This document shows positions 8,840-14,441 of a DNA stretch of 14,601 nt, in pieces. The notes under the pieces were generated by a model. The model did no database searches. It was not told where the DNA came from and saw nothing but the letters and a program-made list of their open reading frames with translations. The stretch is from the NCBI GenBank assembly GCA_002404835.1, contig DHKM01000023.1:1-14601 (forward strand), given 5' to 3'. The position numbers were made by a program, and so were the translations under genes. This DNA is from Caryophanales bacterium UBA4694 (GTDB lineage Bacteria; Bacillota_I; Bacilli_A; RFN20; CAG-288). Positions within the stretch are counted from its first letter, which is position 1, and each line of letters starts with the position of its first letter.

Positions 8840-9186
8840 CTTTGGCTCAATAGTAGGAAAAAACAATGGGACTGGAAATGACTGTAAGGAATTTTTAAGA
8901 AAAATAGTTTCAAAAAAGTCTCTTAAAATGGAAACTGGATAGGAGAATGAATCACATATTCGAAATCCAGAACGGAAGAGAAAAAAGAGTTTTGGGTAGG
9001 ATAATACCCATGTGAAAAAAGCATAAAATTTTCATAATAGAAACCGGAAGAATAAAAGTTCGAATAAAATCACGGAAAATAAAGAAAACGTTTCCAATCA
9101 AGTGTGGATTTGTGGTATCCTTTTTAAGGACGAAATTGTAAGTGTGCCTCAAAGATAAAAATGAACAAAATTTTGTTTATTGTCTA
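8840..9186. other. Divergent intergenic region galU / Crh-like gene
   Basis: About 350 A-rich bases between the galU promoter and the Crh-like promoter. No convincing gene: the longest minus-strand open frame (8952-9152) has no ribosome site and low-complexity hydrophobic content. I see one cre-like palindrome (9083-9096, listed separately) and a weak GGGTA/TACCC hairpin (8994-9009). The rest shows nothing I can name. Confidence 0.6.
9083..9096 (+). promoter_or_regulatory. Second cre-like site upstream of the Crh-like gene
   Basis: AGAAAACGTTTCCA matches the cre consensus TGWAANCGNTNWCA at 12 of 14 positions and contains the near-palindrome GAAAACGTTTCC. It lies 105 bases upstream of the stronger site at 9188. 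Known: CcpA binds such sites; two sites at this spacing can act together. Function here is inferred. Confidence 0.45.
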
Positions 9187-9216
9187 TTGTAAACGCTTAC
9201 CTTTTTATCATATAAT
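9187..9216 (+). promoter_or_regulatory. Sigma-A-type promoter of the Crh-like gene
   Basis: TTGTAA (9187-9192), an 18-base spacer, and a perfect TATAAT (9211-9216). Expected start is near 9223, giving a short leader that carries the ribosome site. The -35 hexamer lies inside a cre-like site. Confidence 0.7.
9188..9201 (+). promoter_or_regulatory. cre site (CcpA operator) overlapping the -35 box
   Basis: TGTAAACGCTTACC matches TGWAANCGNTNWCA at 13 of 14 positions (only the last base differs), with the near-palindromic core GTAAACGCTTAC. Because it covers the -35 hexamer, CcpA binding should block the polymerase, so carbon-catabolite repression is the inferred outcome. The downstream gene encodes the kind of protein that serves as CcpA co-effector. 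Confidence 0.7.
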
Positions 9217-9239
9217 ATCATTGAAGAAGAGGAAACATC

Positions 9240-9506
9240 ATGAAAGAATACAAAATCACTGTCAAAAGCCTGAATGGGTTAACCTCTAGATCCAGTGCTG
9301 AACTTGTGGAAGAAGCCAATCACCATAAGTGCAACATCACCATGAAATTAGACAATGGTGAAGAATGCGATCTGAAATCCATCATGAACGTCTTCGCTCT
9401 TTCCCCTGTCACTCAGGGCGAAACTCTTACCATCGTTGCAGAAGGCGCTGATGAAGATCAAGCCGTCGAAGGTTTTGAGAAACTTTGTTCAGAATATAGC
9501 TTCTAA
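9240..9506 (+). CDS. HPr-family protein without the catalytic histidine (Crh-like)
   Basis: 88 residues, the usual HPr size, and clear HPr-fold features: LDNGEECDLKSIMNV around the regulatory serine (Ser47, equivalent to Ser46 of HPr) and the C-terminal ADEDQAVEGFEKL helix. The active-site segment normally GLHARPA reads GLTSRSSA: the phosphocarrier His15 is Thr, and Pro18 is Ser, while Arg17 is kept. Known: Bacillus Crh lost His15 (Gln there), is phosphorylated only on Ser46 by HPrK/P, and then works as co-repressor with CcpA. Inferred: this protein cannot carry phosphate from EI to PTS EII and acts as a regulator instead. AGAGGA precedes the ATG at good spacing. No ptsI follows, unlike most ptsH genes. 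It may instead have an unrelated role, since Thr15/Ser18 differs from Bacillus Crh. Confidence 0.85.
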   Translation: MKEYKITVKSLNGLTSRSSAELVEEANHHKCNITMKLDNGEECDLKSIMNVFALSPVTQGETLTIVAEGADEDQAVEGFEKLCSEYSF

Positions 9507-9643
9507 TCTAGGAAGTGTTGATAGGTTTCCCTGAAGCGGAAATCTCCAAAAATTGAGTATCATCGGCCAATGATATAGTCGAGACGATACGACATTACCC
9601 TCTTTTGTCGGGAAGGTCTTTTCGAACCCTATATAGGTTGGGA

Positions 9644-9671
9644 GGAACATCTGCTGAGAGGTGTTTTTTGG
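9644..9671 (+). terminator. Possible intrinsic terminator inside the non-coding region
   Basis: AACATCT (9646-9652) pairs with AGGTGTT (9659-9665, one G-U pair) and the stem runs into six T (9664-9669). If it works, the Crh-like transcript ends near 9670 and the region to 9951 is a separate RNA. The stem is short and AT-rich, hence moderate confidence. Confidence 0.4.
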
Positions 9672-9791
9672 ACTCTATTTGTAGGATACGAAAAGAAAAG
9701 TAGCGACTCTTTTCTAGGGGGAAGATACCAGGATGAGTTGGTATCTAAGGCGATATGAGAAGTTTAGAGATGGTAAGGGTAGATACAAGAT

Positions 9792-9908
9792 GATTCGAGA
9801 AGATTAGGTACGGGATTAAGACGGGAAGATATGATACGGGCAATGCATTGTATCTGAATTTGAAAGCTGATTCGGATCAGGAAGGAGAAGATTACGATTC
9901 GAGAAGAT
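9792..9908 (+). repeat. Pair of 13-base direct repeats in the non-coding region
   Basis: GATTCGAGAAGAT occurs at 9792-9804 and again at 9896-9908. The same region carries five GATAC words (9586, 9685, 9724, 9782, 9833) and three GTATC words (9557, 9741, 9850), some of which pair as hairpins. Confidence 0.6.
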
Positions 9909-9918
9909 CTATCATGCT

Positions 9919-9963
9919 AAGGGACCTGGTTTCTGTAGCACTGGGTCCCTTTGTTGTTTCTTT
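9919..9963 (+). terminator. Strong intrinsic terminator
   Basis: AAGGGACCTGG (9919-9929) pairs with CTGGGTCCCTT (9941-9951) as 11 bp including two G-U pairs, followed by TTGTTGTTTCTTT. It ends the non-coding region just before the zinc-ribbon gene. Confidence 0.75.
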
Positions 9964-9980
9964 ATAAATGAGGTATCAAT

Positions 9981-10499
9981 ATGAAAAAGAACAAGGACAA
10001 TCCGATTCGAAATAGAAAATACAAAAAGATCAGCAGAATTCTTCTCATAGTCGGAGGAATCCTTGAAGTTATCGGAATCGTACTCTTTGTTTCAGGAATT
10101 GTTTCCATGGTTTCGGAAAAGCCGAATCCTTTTCTGAATTTCTTCGGAGTAGGGCTTATGGGAACAGGTTCCTTCCTTCTTCTTTTCGGCCTTATCGGTC
10201 CATTATCTCGTTTCTTTTCATCTGTTTCCGCACCTGTTCATAAAGATTATGTGAACTATATGAGAGAAGAGACGGCGGATACGGCGAAAGAATACTATAA
10301 GGATGTCGCTTCCGGAGTCCGGGAAGGATTCAATGAAGAACAGGAATGTCCATACTGCCATCAGCAAAATCAGAAAGGATCCAGGTTCTGCTCCAATTGT
10401 GGAAAAGAACTCATGACGGAAAAGGAGTGCCCTTATTGCCATCAGAATAATCCTGTGGATGCAAAGTACTGCAACCGATGTGGAAAAGAACTCGAATAA
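9981..10499 (+). CDS. Two-pass membrane protein with tandem C-terminal zinc ribbons
   Basis: 172 residues, no named gene recognised. Seen: a basic N-terminus (about 1-17), two hydrophobic segments (about 19-43 and 52-74), a soluble helical stretch (about 88-118), then two zinc ribbons: CPYC at 123-126 with CSNCG at 137-141, and CPYC at 150-153 with CNRCG at 164-168. The two ribbons are near copies separated by a short MTEKE linker. By the positive-inside rule both termini and the ribbons should be cytoplasmic. GAGG lies 9 bases before the ATG. The upstream terminator (9919-9951) leaves only about 20 bases for a promoter, and I see none there, so transcription may come through the terminator. 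A terminator directly follows. Tandem double-Cys ribbons on membrane proteins are common in Bacillota and mostly uncharacterised. Confidence 0.8.
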   Translation: MKKNKDNPIRNRKYKKISRILLIVGGILEVIGIVLFVSGIVSMVSEKPNPFLNFFGVGLMGTGSFLLLFGLIGPLSRFFSSVSAPVHKDYVNYMREETADTAKEYYKDVASGVREGFNEEQECPYCHQQNQKGSRFCSNCGKELMTEKECPYCHQNNPVDAKYCNRCGKELE

Positions 10500-10504
10500 A
10501 AAAT

Positions 10505-10534
10505 AAAGACGGTTCCGGAAATCCGTCTTTTTTT
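10505..10534 (+). terminator. Intrinsic terminator of the zinc-ribbon membrane protein gene
   Basis: AAAGACGG (10505-10512) pairs with CCGTCTTT (10523-10530) around a TTCCGGAA-containing loop and runs into a seven-T tract. It starts six bases after the stop codon. Confidence 0.85.
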
Positions 10535-10576
10535 CTTGCGAAGTCAAGGAAAAATCAAGGACGACAGCCGTTTGAT

Positions 10577-10617
10577 TGTTATAATCTGATCATGAAAGAC
10601 AACGATCGACGGATCGT
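10577..10617 (+). promoter_or_regulatory. Extended -10 promoter-like site followed by a hairpin
   Basis: TGTTATAAT (10577-10585) is a perfect extended -10 motif, with an ATG exactly 6 bases after it (10592). A perfect hairpin, ACGATC-GACG-GATCGT, follows at 10602-10617. The -35 region is poor. The open frame from 10592 runs antisense into the 10670-11044 gene and looks like a shadow beyond its first 25 codons, so I do not call a gene here. Confidence 0.3.
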
Positions 10618-10633
10618 CGCAAATCGACAAGCA

Positions 10634-10665
10634 AAAAGAAAACTCCTCGGAAACGGCCGAGGAGT
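10634..10665 (-). terminator. Intrinsic terminator of the minus-strand operon
   Basis: ACTCCTCGG (10642-10650) pairs with CCGAGGAGT (10657-10665) over a six-base loop. On the minus strand the stem is followed by TTTCTTTTT, a proper T tract. It lies directly after the stop of the last operon gene at 10670. Confidence 0.88.
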
Positions 10666-10669
10666 AATG

Positions 10670-11044
10670 TCATGCTTTCTGTATCAAAGGAGAAAAATAG
10701 CGGACGATATCCTGATAGTAGGGCTGATCGAATGGTCTGATGCCTTTCAGACCATGATAGATACAGTCGGAATAGGAAAGTCGGAGATAGAACTTCAGTT
10801 CAAAGTTTTCTTTCTGGACCTCGTAGTCGAAGGCACAATATTTTTCCTGATAGGCTTTCGAGAACAGATCCGTTATTGTCTTTTCCATTGAAGAATATTC
10901 TGAGACTGTGATATCCCGGATTGGGGAACCATTCAGATAGATCGAGGCTCCGTGTTTTGTCCTTTCGATTCTTACGTGGTCGATCAGACTGATGGAAAAT
11001 GCACTTCTTTTATAATAGTCGATACGTTCGATTCTATTTTTCAT
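10670..11044 (-). CDS. Hypothetical protein, last gene of the four-gene operon
   Basis: 124 residues; I do not recognise a family. It looks like a small soluble alpha/beta protein: no membrane segment, no signal peptide, no metal-binding cysteine cluster (isolated Cys only). Its ATG overlaps the stop of the upstream zinc-ribbon gene as ATGA (11041-11044), with a GGAG about 10 bases before it, so translation is coupled. Both this and the preceding protein have alternating charged/beta stretches of similar style, so the two may work together. The coupling, ribosome site and terminator make it more credible than the antisense frame over the same bases. Confidence 0.7.
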   Translation of the reverse strand: MKNRIERIDYYKRSAFSISLIDHVRIERTKHGASIYLNGSPIRDITVSEYSSMEKTITDLFSKAYQEKYCAFDYEVQKENFELKFYLRLSYSDCIYHGLKGIRPFDQPYYQDIVRYFSPLIQKA

Positions 11045-11568
11045 TTCTTGGGCTCCATCTCTTCGAAGAGAGAAGCAAAGAGGTTCTCGAGTCCGATTTC
11101 ATAAGGCGGGAATTTGTTTGTCCCGGTTTTTTTGATTGCAGGAAGAAGTCCCATACGGAAACGGATCTCAAGCTCATAGGAAGAATTCCCTTCCTCGAGC
11201 AGAATGCCGTTTTCATTTTCGTTCCAGTCAAGGACGAAAAGCTTCTCGAATAACAGCTGTGCAAAGGAATCAAAATAAGGTGCAAAGTCGATGGGTTCCG
11301 CTTTTGTCTGAACCTTGTTCTGAGTCAAGGTAAGATAAAGCTTGATGTCGTCTTTGCCGATCTTTTCGACAAGTACTTCACGGATAAGTCCGTCTTTTTC
11401 TGTCTTTCTGAAATAGAGCTGGGAAAGATAATCCTCATATTGATGGAGTTTCTTTCCATCATCGACGCCGAAATCCTGGTGACAGTTTTCGCATTGGAAT
11501 CCGTGTGTATTTTCCTTTACATCGACAAATGATGTCGTTTTGTCACTGCCGCATTTTGGACAAATCAT
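11041..11568 (-). CDS. Zinc-ribbon protein of unknown function
   Basis: 175 residues. Seen: an N-terminal zinc ribbon, CPKCG (residues 3-7) and CENC (26-29), followed by about 140 residues with no recognised motif and no membrane segment. A perfect AAGGAGG precedes the ATG at 11568. The start overlaps the pseudouridine synthase stop by 4 bases and the stop overlaps the next start by 4 bases. The N-terminal ribbon could bind nucleic acid or a protein partner; the neighbouring rRNA-modifying gene makes an RNA-related role possible but this is inference only. Confidence 0.75.
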   Translation of the reverse strand: MICPKCGSDKTTSFVDVKENTHGFQCENCHQDFGVDDGKKLHQYEDYLSQLYFRKTEKDGLIREVLVEKIGKDDIKLYLTLTQNKVQTKAEPIDFAPYFDSFAQLLFEKLFVLDWNENENGILLEEGNSSYELEIRFRMGLLPAIKKTGTNKFPPYEIGLENLFASLFEEMEPKK

Positions 11569-12287
11569 AGTTGTTCCTCCTTTTTCAGGTTGGTCAGCTC
11601 AAGAAGAGATTCATATTCTTTTTCAGTCAGTCTTCTTGTCTTTCCAAGTGGAAGATCGCCTAGATTAAGTGGTCCGAACCGGACACGCTGAAGAGTCAAT
11701 ACCTCATAGTCGAAACGTTTGAACAGCCTCTTCACCTCATGATACTTTCCTTCGTGAATGGTCAGTGCCGCATGATAGTCATCGTGAATCTCGAGTTTGG
11801 CAGTCGAGGAGATGTTTCCTCTTCCTAAGTCGATGCCTCCCTGTCGATAGATTTCGACAAGGTCAGGCTTTAACACATGATTTACGGTGACTTCGTAGGT
11901 TTTCTCCACTTCATATTTTGGATTGGCAAGTCTAGAATTCAAGACCCCATTGTCTGTAAGAATCAAAAGTCCGGTCGTATCCTGGTCAAGTCTACCTACC
12001 ATACGCACCCGTTTTTGGAAAGTCTCAGGAATAAGATGCATGACTGACGGATATTTCTCGTCGATCATGGAACACATGTAGCCTTCAGGCTTGTTCAGAA
12101 TCAAAGTGATATACGGAATATTTTCGACTAGGACATCATCTACAGTAATGACGTCATTTCCGGTAATCTGCATATCATTGACCGTAGTCACTTTTCCGTT
12201 CACTTTCACTCTCTGCTGATTGATAATCTTCTTGCTTCCGGATCGGCTGGCAAAGCCGTTCATGCTGAGAAAACGGTCAAGTCTCAT
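11565..12287 (-). CDS. RsuA/RluB-family rRNA pseudouridine synthase (RsuA-like)
   Basis: Converts a uridine in rRNA to pseudouridine. Seen: an S4 RNA-binding domain at the N-terminus (MRLDRFLSMNGFASRSGSKK, about 1-55); the catalytic motif GRLDQDTTGLLILTDNG (98-114) with Asp101 as the expected catalytic residue; and EGKYHEVKRLF (179-189), typical of the RsuA/RluB group. 240 residues is the usual length. The MRLD start and the KPEGYMCS segment look more like RsuA/YtzG (16S U516 class) than RluB, but I would not fix the target base by eye. The start at 12287 overlaps the upstream stop (ATGA) and has AGGAG 7 bases before it, inside the previous gene. Confidence 0.92.
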   Translation of the reverse strand: MRLDRFLSMNGFASRSGSKKIINQQRVKVNGKVTTVNDMQITGNDVITVDDVLVENIPYITLILNKPEGYMCSMIDEKYPSVMHLIPETFQKRVRMVGRLDQDTTGLLILTDNGVLNSRLANPKYEVEKTYEVTVNHVLKPDLVEIYRQGGIDLGRGNISSTAKLEIHDDYHAALTIHEGKYHEVKRLFKRFDYEVLTLQRVRFGPLNLGDLPLGKTRRLTEKEYESLLELTNLKKEEQL

Positions 12288-13300
12288 AGATGTCTCCTAT
12301 CTTCGATTTCCAAGTCTCTGGTCAAAGTGTCTTTTAGATAATCCGGATGTTCCACGATATCTTCTTTAGTCTCTCTTCGGTTGATAAAGCGATAGCAATG
12401 TGAGGACAGAACCAGGCCGACAATAAGACCAAGCACAAGAAGAGTCAATGTCAGAACCAGTTTCATGTCCTTTGTGACGGTTTCGTTTTGAAAAACCATT
12501 TCAAACGAGGCGTTCTTGTATTGGTTCGTATAGAACAGATAAAGGGAAGAGACAGTGAGTCCTAAATTCATCATCGAACGTTCCTTTTCGTTTTTCCCTT
12601 TTGCCTTAAAGGCATAACCGACAATGCTGGAAGAAACATAAGAGACAAGGAAAACAACGAAGAAGAAAATATAGGATTTAAAATCCTTTCCTCTCAGAAC
12701 ATCGAACAAAGGACTGGAAAGGGAAAAGAAGGAAGAAGATACAATAAGCAAAGTTCCGACGGAAAGCCCGGCGAATTCGTTTAACATCCCTCCTAAGATC
12801 ATAAGGACAAACAGAAGCAAAAGACTGTCACTGGAAGTAAGGGAAACATCAAATGAAGAAGCAAAGGGAATCAGTCTGATCAAAAATGGAAGAAGGATTC
12901 CGATACCGAAAAAGACAATCATCTTGACGATTTTCAAAGGAGAATAGAATTCAAGTTCGTTTTTCCGGAAAGAAAGATAGAGATCGACAAGGACAAAACA
13001 AAACGACAAAGCCATCAAGGAAAGATAGATTGGTTTTCCCATAATCGTAGTAAGGTTCATAAGTGGAATGTAGAAGAAGCAAAGCATACCGATGATGCTA
13101 CCTAAGAATAGGGTAACATTCCGATTAAGATACCCCTTCATTCTCTTAGAAAAGGAATCATGGAGATCATCATCCCTGAACAATTCGCGAACCCTTTCCG
13201 TATCCAGAAAAGGAATCATGGAAAGAAAGCCTAAGACAAGACCATGGAAGAACTCGATGATCCGATATCCGGCACCAAATGTGATTTTTTCTTTTTTCAT
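12284..13300 (-). CDS. DUF368-like polytopic membrane protein, divergent
   Basis: 338 residues with about eight hydrophobic segments (near 17-31, 62-85, 91-111, 125-146, 158-176, 180-197, 208-229, 281-301) and a charged C-terminal tail. The N-terminal FFHGLVLGFLSMIP and the mid-protein GGMLNEFAGLSVGTLL resemble the two half-repeats of DUF368, a family recently linked to undecaprenyl-phosphate recycling (PopT). The family's PGVSGG-type motif is not intact here (IPFLDTERV), so function may differ; the assignment is by eye and tentative. The frame is open 23 codons upstream from a TTG, but no ribosome site supports that; I chose the ATG at 13300, which sits where a transcript from TATAAT (13307-13312) would begin. 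First gene of the operon; an insertion sequence ends 124 bases upstream of the start. Confidence 0.6.
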   Translation of the reverse strand: MKKEKITFGAGYRIIEFFHGLVLGFLSMIPFLDTERVRELFRDDDLHDSFSKRMKGYLNRNVTLFLGSIIGMLCFFYIPLMNLTTIMGKPIYLSLMALSFCFVLVDLYLSFRKNELEFYSPLKIVKMIVFFGIGILLPFLIRLIPFASSFDVSLTSSDSLLLLFVLMILGGMLNEFAGLSVGTLLIVSSSFFSLSSPLFDVLRGKDFKSYIFFFVVFLVSYVSSSIVGYAFKAKGKNEKERSMMNLGLTVSSLYLFYTNQYKNASFEMVFQNETVTKDMKLVLTLTLLVLGLIVGLVLSSHCYRFINRRETKEDIVEHPDYLKDTLTRDLEIEDRRHL

Positions 13301-13306
13301 GGCAAT

Positions 13307-13335
13307 ATTATATCGTATTCCCTTTTTATCGTAAA
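13307..13335 (-). promoter_or_regulatory. Operon promoter predicting a leaderless transcript
   Basis: On the minus strand: TTTACG (13330-13335), 17-base spacer, perfect TATAAT (13307-13312), then ATTGCC and the ATG. The A of ATG is the seventh base after the -10 box, the usual transcription start, and no Shine-Dalgarno sequence precedes it. Confidence 0.6.
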
Positions 13336-13423
13336 CCGATACAAAACGCTGAAACGAAAAGAAAAACAAGAAAGGCGGATAGGATAACCTTACATTCTCT
13401 TGCTTCCTCCTATCTTTTCTTTA

Positions 13424-13451
13424 AAACCTTGGTTTGCACAGGTGACCTGAT
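13424..13451 (+). repeat. Left terminal inverted repeat of the IS
   Basis: 28 bases beginning AAACCTTGGTTTGCACAGG and ending ACCTGAT, the exact reverse complement of 14574-14601. The repeat ends six bases before the transposase stop codon. Confidence 0.92.
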
Positions 13452-13457
13452 AAACCA

Positions 13458-14441
13458 TCATTTTTCCGTCTTTTTGGCAAAAATCTCCCGGAATCTGATC
13501 ACTTTCCGTGTCAGAATCGCCATCTGTAGGAACTTCTTCACCTTGCCATCCATCGAAATCCCGCGGTTCGTATAGATGAACCGGAACAGATTCAACCAGT
13601 CCTGAAGATCAGCTCTGTCATATGTGGGATGCTGTCTCATGAATCTCTTCAAACTTCGATGGACAGCGTTTATCGGTTCCATCGGGTTATCATCGTCCGA
13701 AAGGTTATGTGTTGCCTTTGTCGTGTATACCTCTTCGGTCAACCCGAAGGTTTCGATCAGAATCCTATGGCTGTTCTCTCCGTCATGGATAAGCATGGAT
13801 TCGTTTTTTATGTGACCTTCGAATGCCTCGAGAATTCTCGCGCGTGATGGCTTAGCCCTTCCGCAGACGGCAAGGAAGACATCGGTTCCATCCGTTGCAG
13901 TCACGACGCAGATCTTGTTTCTGGAAAGTCCTCTGTAATGCTTCCCGTCGCTTTTTCTCGACTGGTCTTTGGGCATGATAGGGAAATACGTCTCGTCCAG
14001 ATAGATCCTACCTGACAAAAGAATATCCTGCTGGCTGTCCGAAAGCACGGCAAATACCTTGGAAATCCAGTATTTTCCCGTTGTTTTCGCGTTTCTGTTG
14101 TCTCTGGCGGAACTGGAAAGGGAATGGAATTCGAAGAGGTGCATCATGTATTCGATCCATTCGGATATGGGAATCTTATGGGCGTCGAATACAGTTCCCG
14201 TCAGTGGGGAGAACGCTTTTCCGCAATCAAGGCAACGGTATCTTCTTGTTCCGTTTCCGTAGTAACCTGATTTCTTGAAATGAGTCCCACCGCAGTGAGG
14301 ACAGCATTCGATCGGAAGGCTGTTCACGAGGTCGAGCTCAGCCGGAGAAGGTTTCCTGTGCTTTGCAACGTACCACTCGTATTTCGTATCATCGTAAAAA
14401 GACTCGAAATTCGAAAGGCTGTTATTGTTTTCAGTTTTCAT
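13458..14441 (-). CDS. IS1595-family transposase with N-terminal zinc ribbon
   Basis: 327 residues, full length. Seen: a zinc ribbon with Cys47/Cys50 (CPHCGG) and Cys70/Cys73 (CLDCGKAFS), then an ISXO2-type DDE-like catalytic domain: YLDETYFPI (Asp149), LIHDGENSH (Asp220) and INAVHRSLKRFM (Asn258, His261, Lys265), fitting the DDN/DDH type of the IS1595 family. It cuts and rejoins DNA at the element's ends. No frameshift or internal stop, so probably active. The ATG at 14441 has no Shine-Dalgarno sequence; the 11 bases before it belong to an inverted repeat, and a short upstream ORF stops on it (ATGA). Those features suggest tight translational control of transposase level. Confidence 0.93.
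   Translation of the reverse strand: MKTENNNSLSNFESFYDDTKYEWYVAKHRKPSPAELDLVNSLPIECCPHCGGTHFKKSGYYGNGTRRYRCLDCGKAFSPLTGTVFDAHKIPISEWIEYMMHLFEFHSLSSSARDNRNAKTTGKYWISKVFAVLSDSQQDILLSGRIYLDETYFPIMPKDQSRKSDGKHYRGLSRNKICVVTATDGTDVFLAVCGRAKPSRARILEAFEGHIKNESMLIHDGENSHRILIETFGLTEEVYTTKATHNLSDDDNPMEPINAVHRSLKRFMRQHPTYDRADLQDWLNLFRFIYTNRGISMDGKVKKFLQMAILTRKVIRFREIFAKKTEK

Larger units (their letters stand above)
9507..9960 (+). ncRNA. Candidate structured non-coding RNA region / long 3' UTR
   Basis: No open frame of 60 codons exists here on either strand. The plus strand becomes strongly purine-rich after about 9620 and holds a string of short hairpins: 9524-9530 with 9538-9544; 9558-9563 with 9570-9575; 9646-9652 with 9659-9665; 9694-9700 with 9709-9715; 9724-9730 with 9739-9745; 9833-9837 with 9850-9854; 9867-9871 with 9876-9880. 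It closes with an 11-bp terminator at 9919-9951. No strong promoter is seen inside (TTGAGT 9553, TATAGT 9574, spacing only 15), so it may be the 3' part of the Crh-like transcript or one to two separate RNAs. I looked for tmRNA, RNase P RNA, 6S RNA, T-box and TPP signatures and saw none. Family unknown to me. Confidence 0.45.

Noticed and set aside
8952..9152. Minus-strand 66-codon open frame in the galU/Crh-like intergenic region
   Set aside because: No Shine-Dalgarno sequence, AT-driven hydrophobic content, covers a cre-like site; no support as a gene.
9507..9960. tmRNA, RNase P RNA, 6S RNA, T-box or TPP riboswitch in the structured region
   Set aside because: I looked for their hallmark segments (tmRNA ends and tag frame, GAGGAAAGTCC of RNase P, the T-box TGG bulge sequence, TPP core) and found none; the GCTGAGAG at 9653-9660 alone is not a TPP riboswitch.
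10592..10891. Plus-strand 100-codon frame starting after an extended -10 motif
   Set aside because: Two thirds are antisense to a gene with coupling, ribosome site and terminator; it also reads through that terminator stem. Only the promoter-like motif is kept as a low-confidence note.
13378..13414. GATAGGA / TCCTATC inverted repeat next to the IS as a terminator
   Set aside because: Only 7 bp around a 23-base loop; it has T-rich sequence on both sides, but no gene that it would end is visible in the window.
13385..13414. AGGAGG followed by ATG on the minus strand between the IS and the operon
   Set aside because: The ATG is followed immediately by TAA, so no peptide is made; at most a remnant of what lay upstream before the IS inserted.
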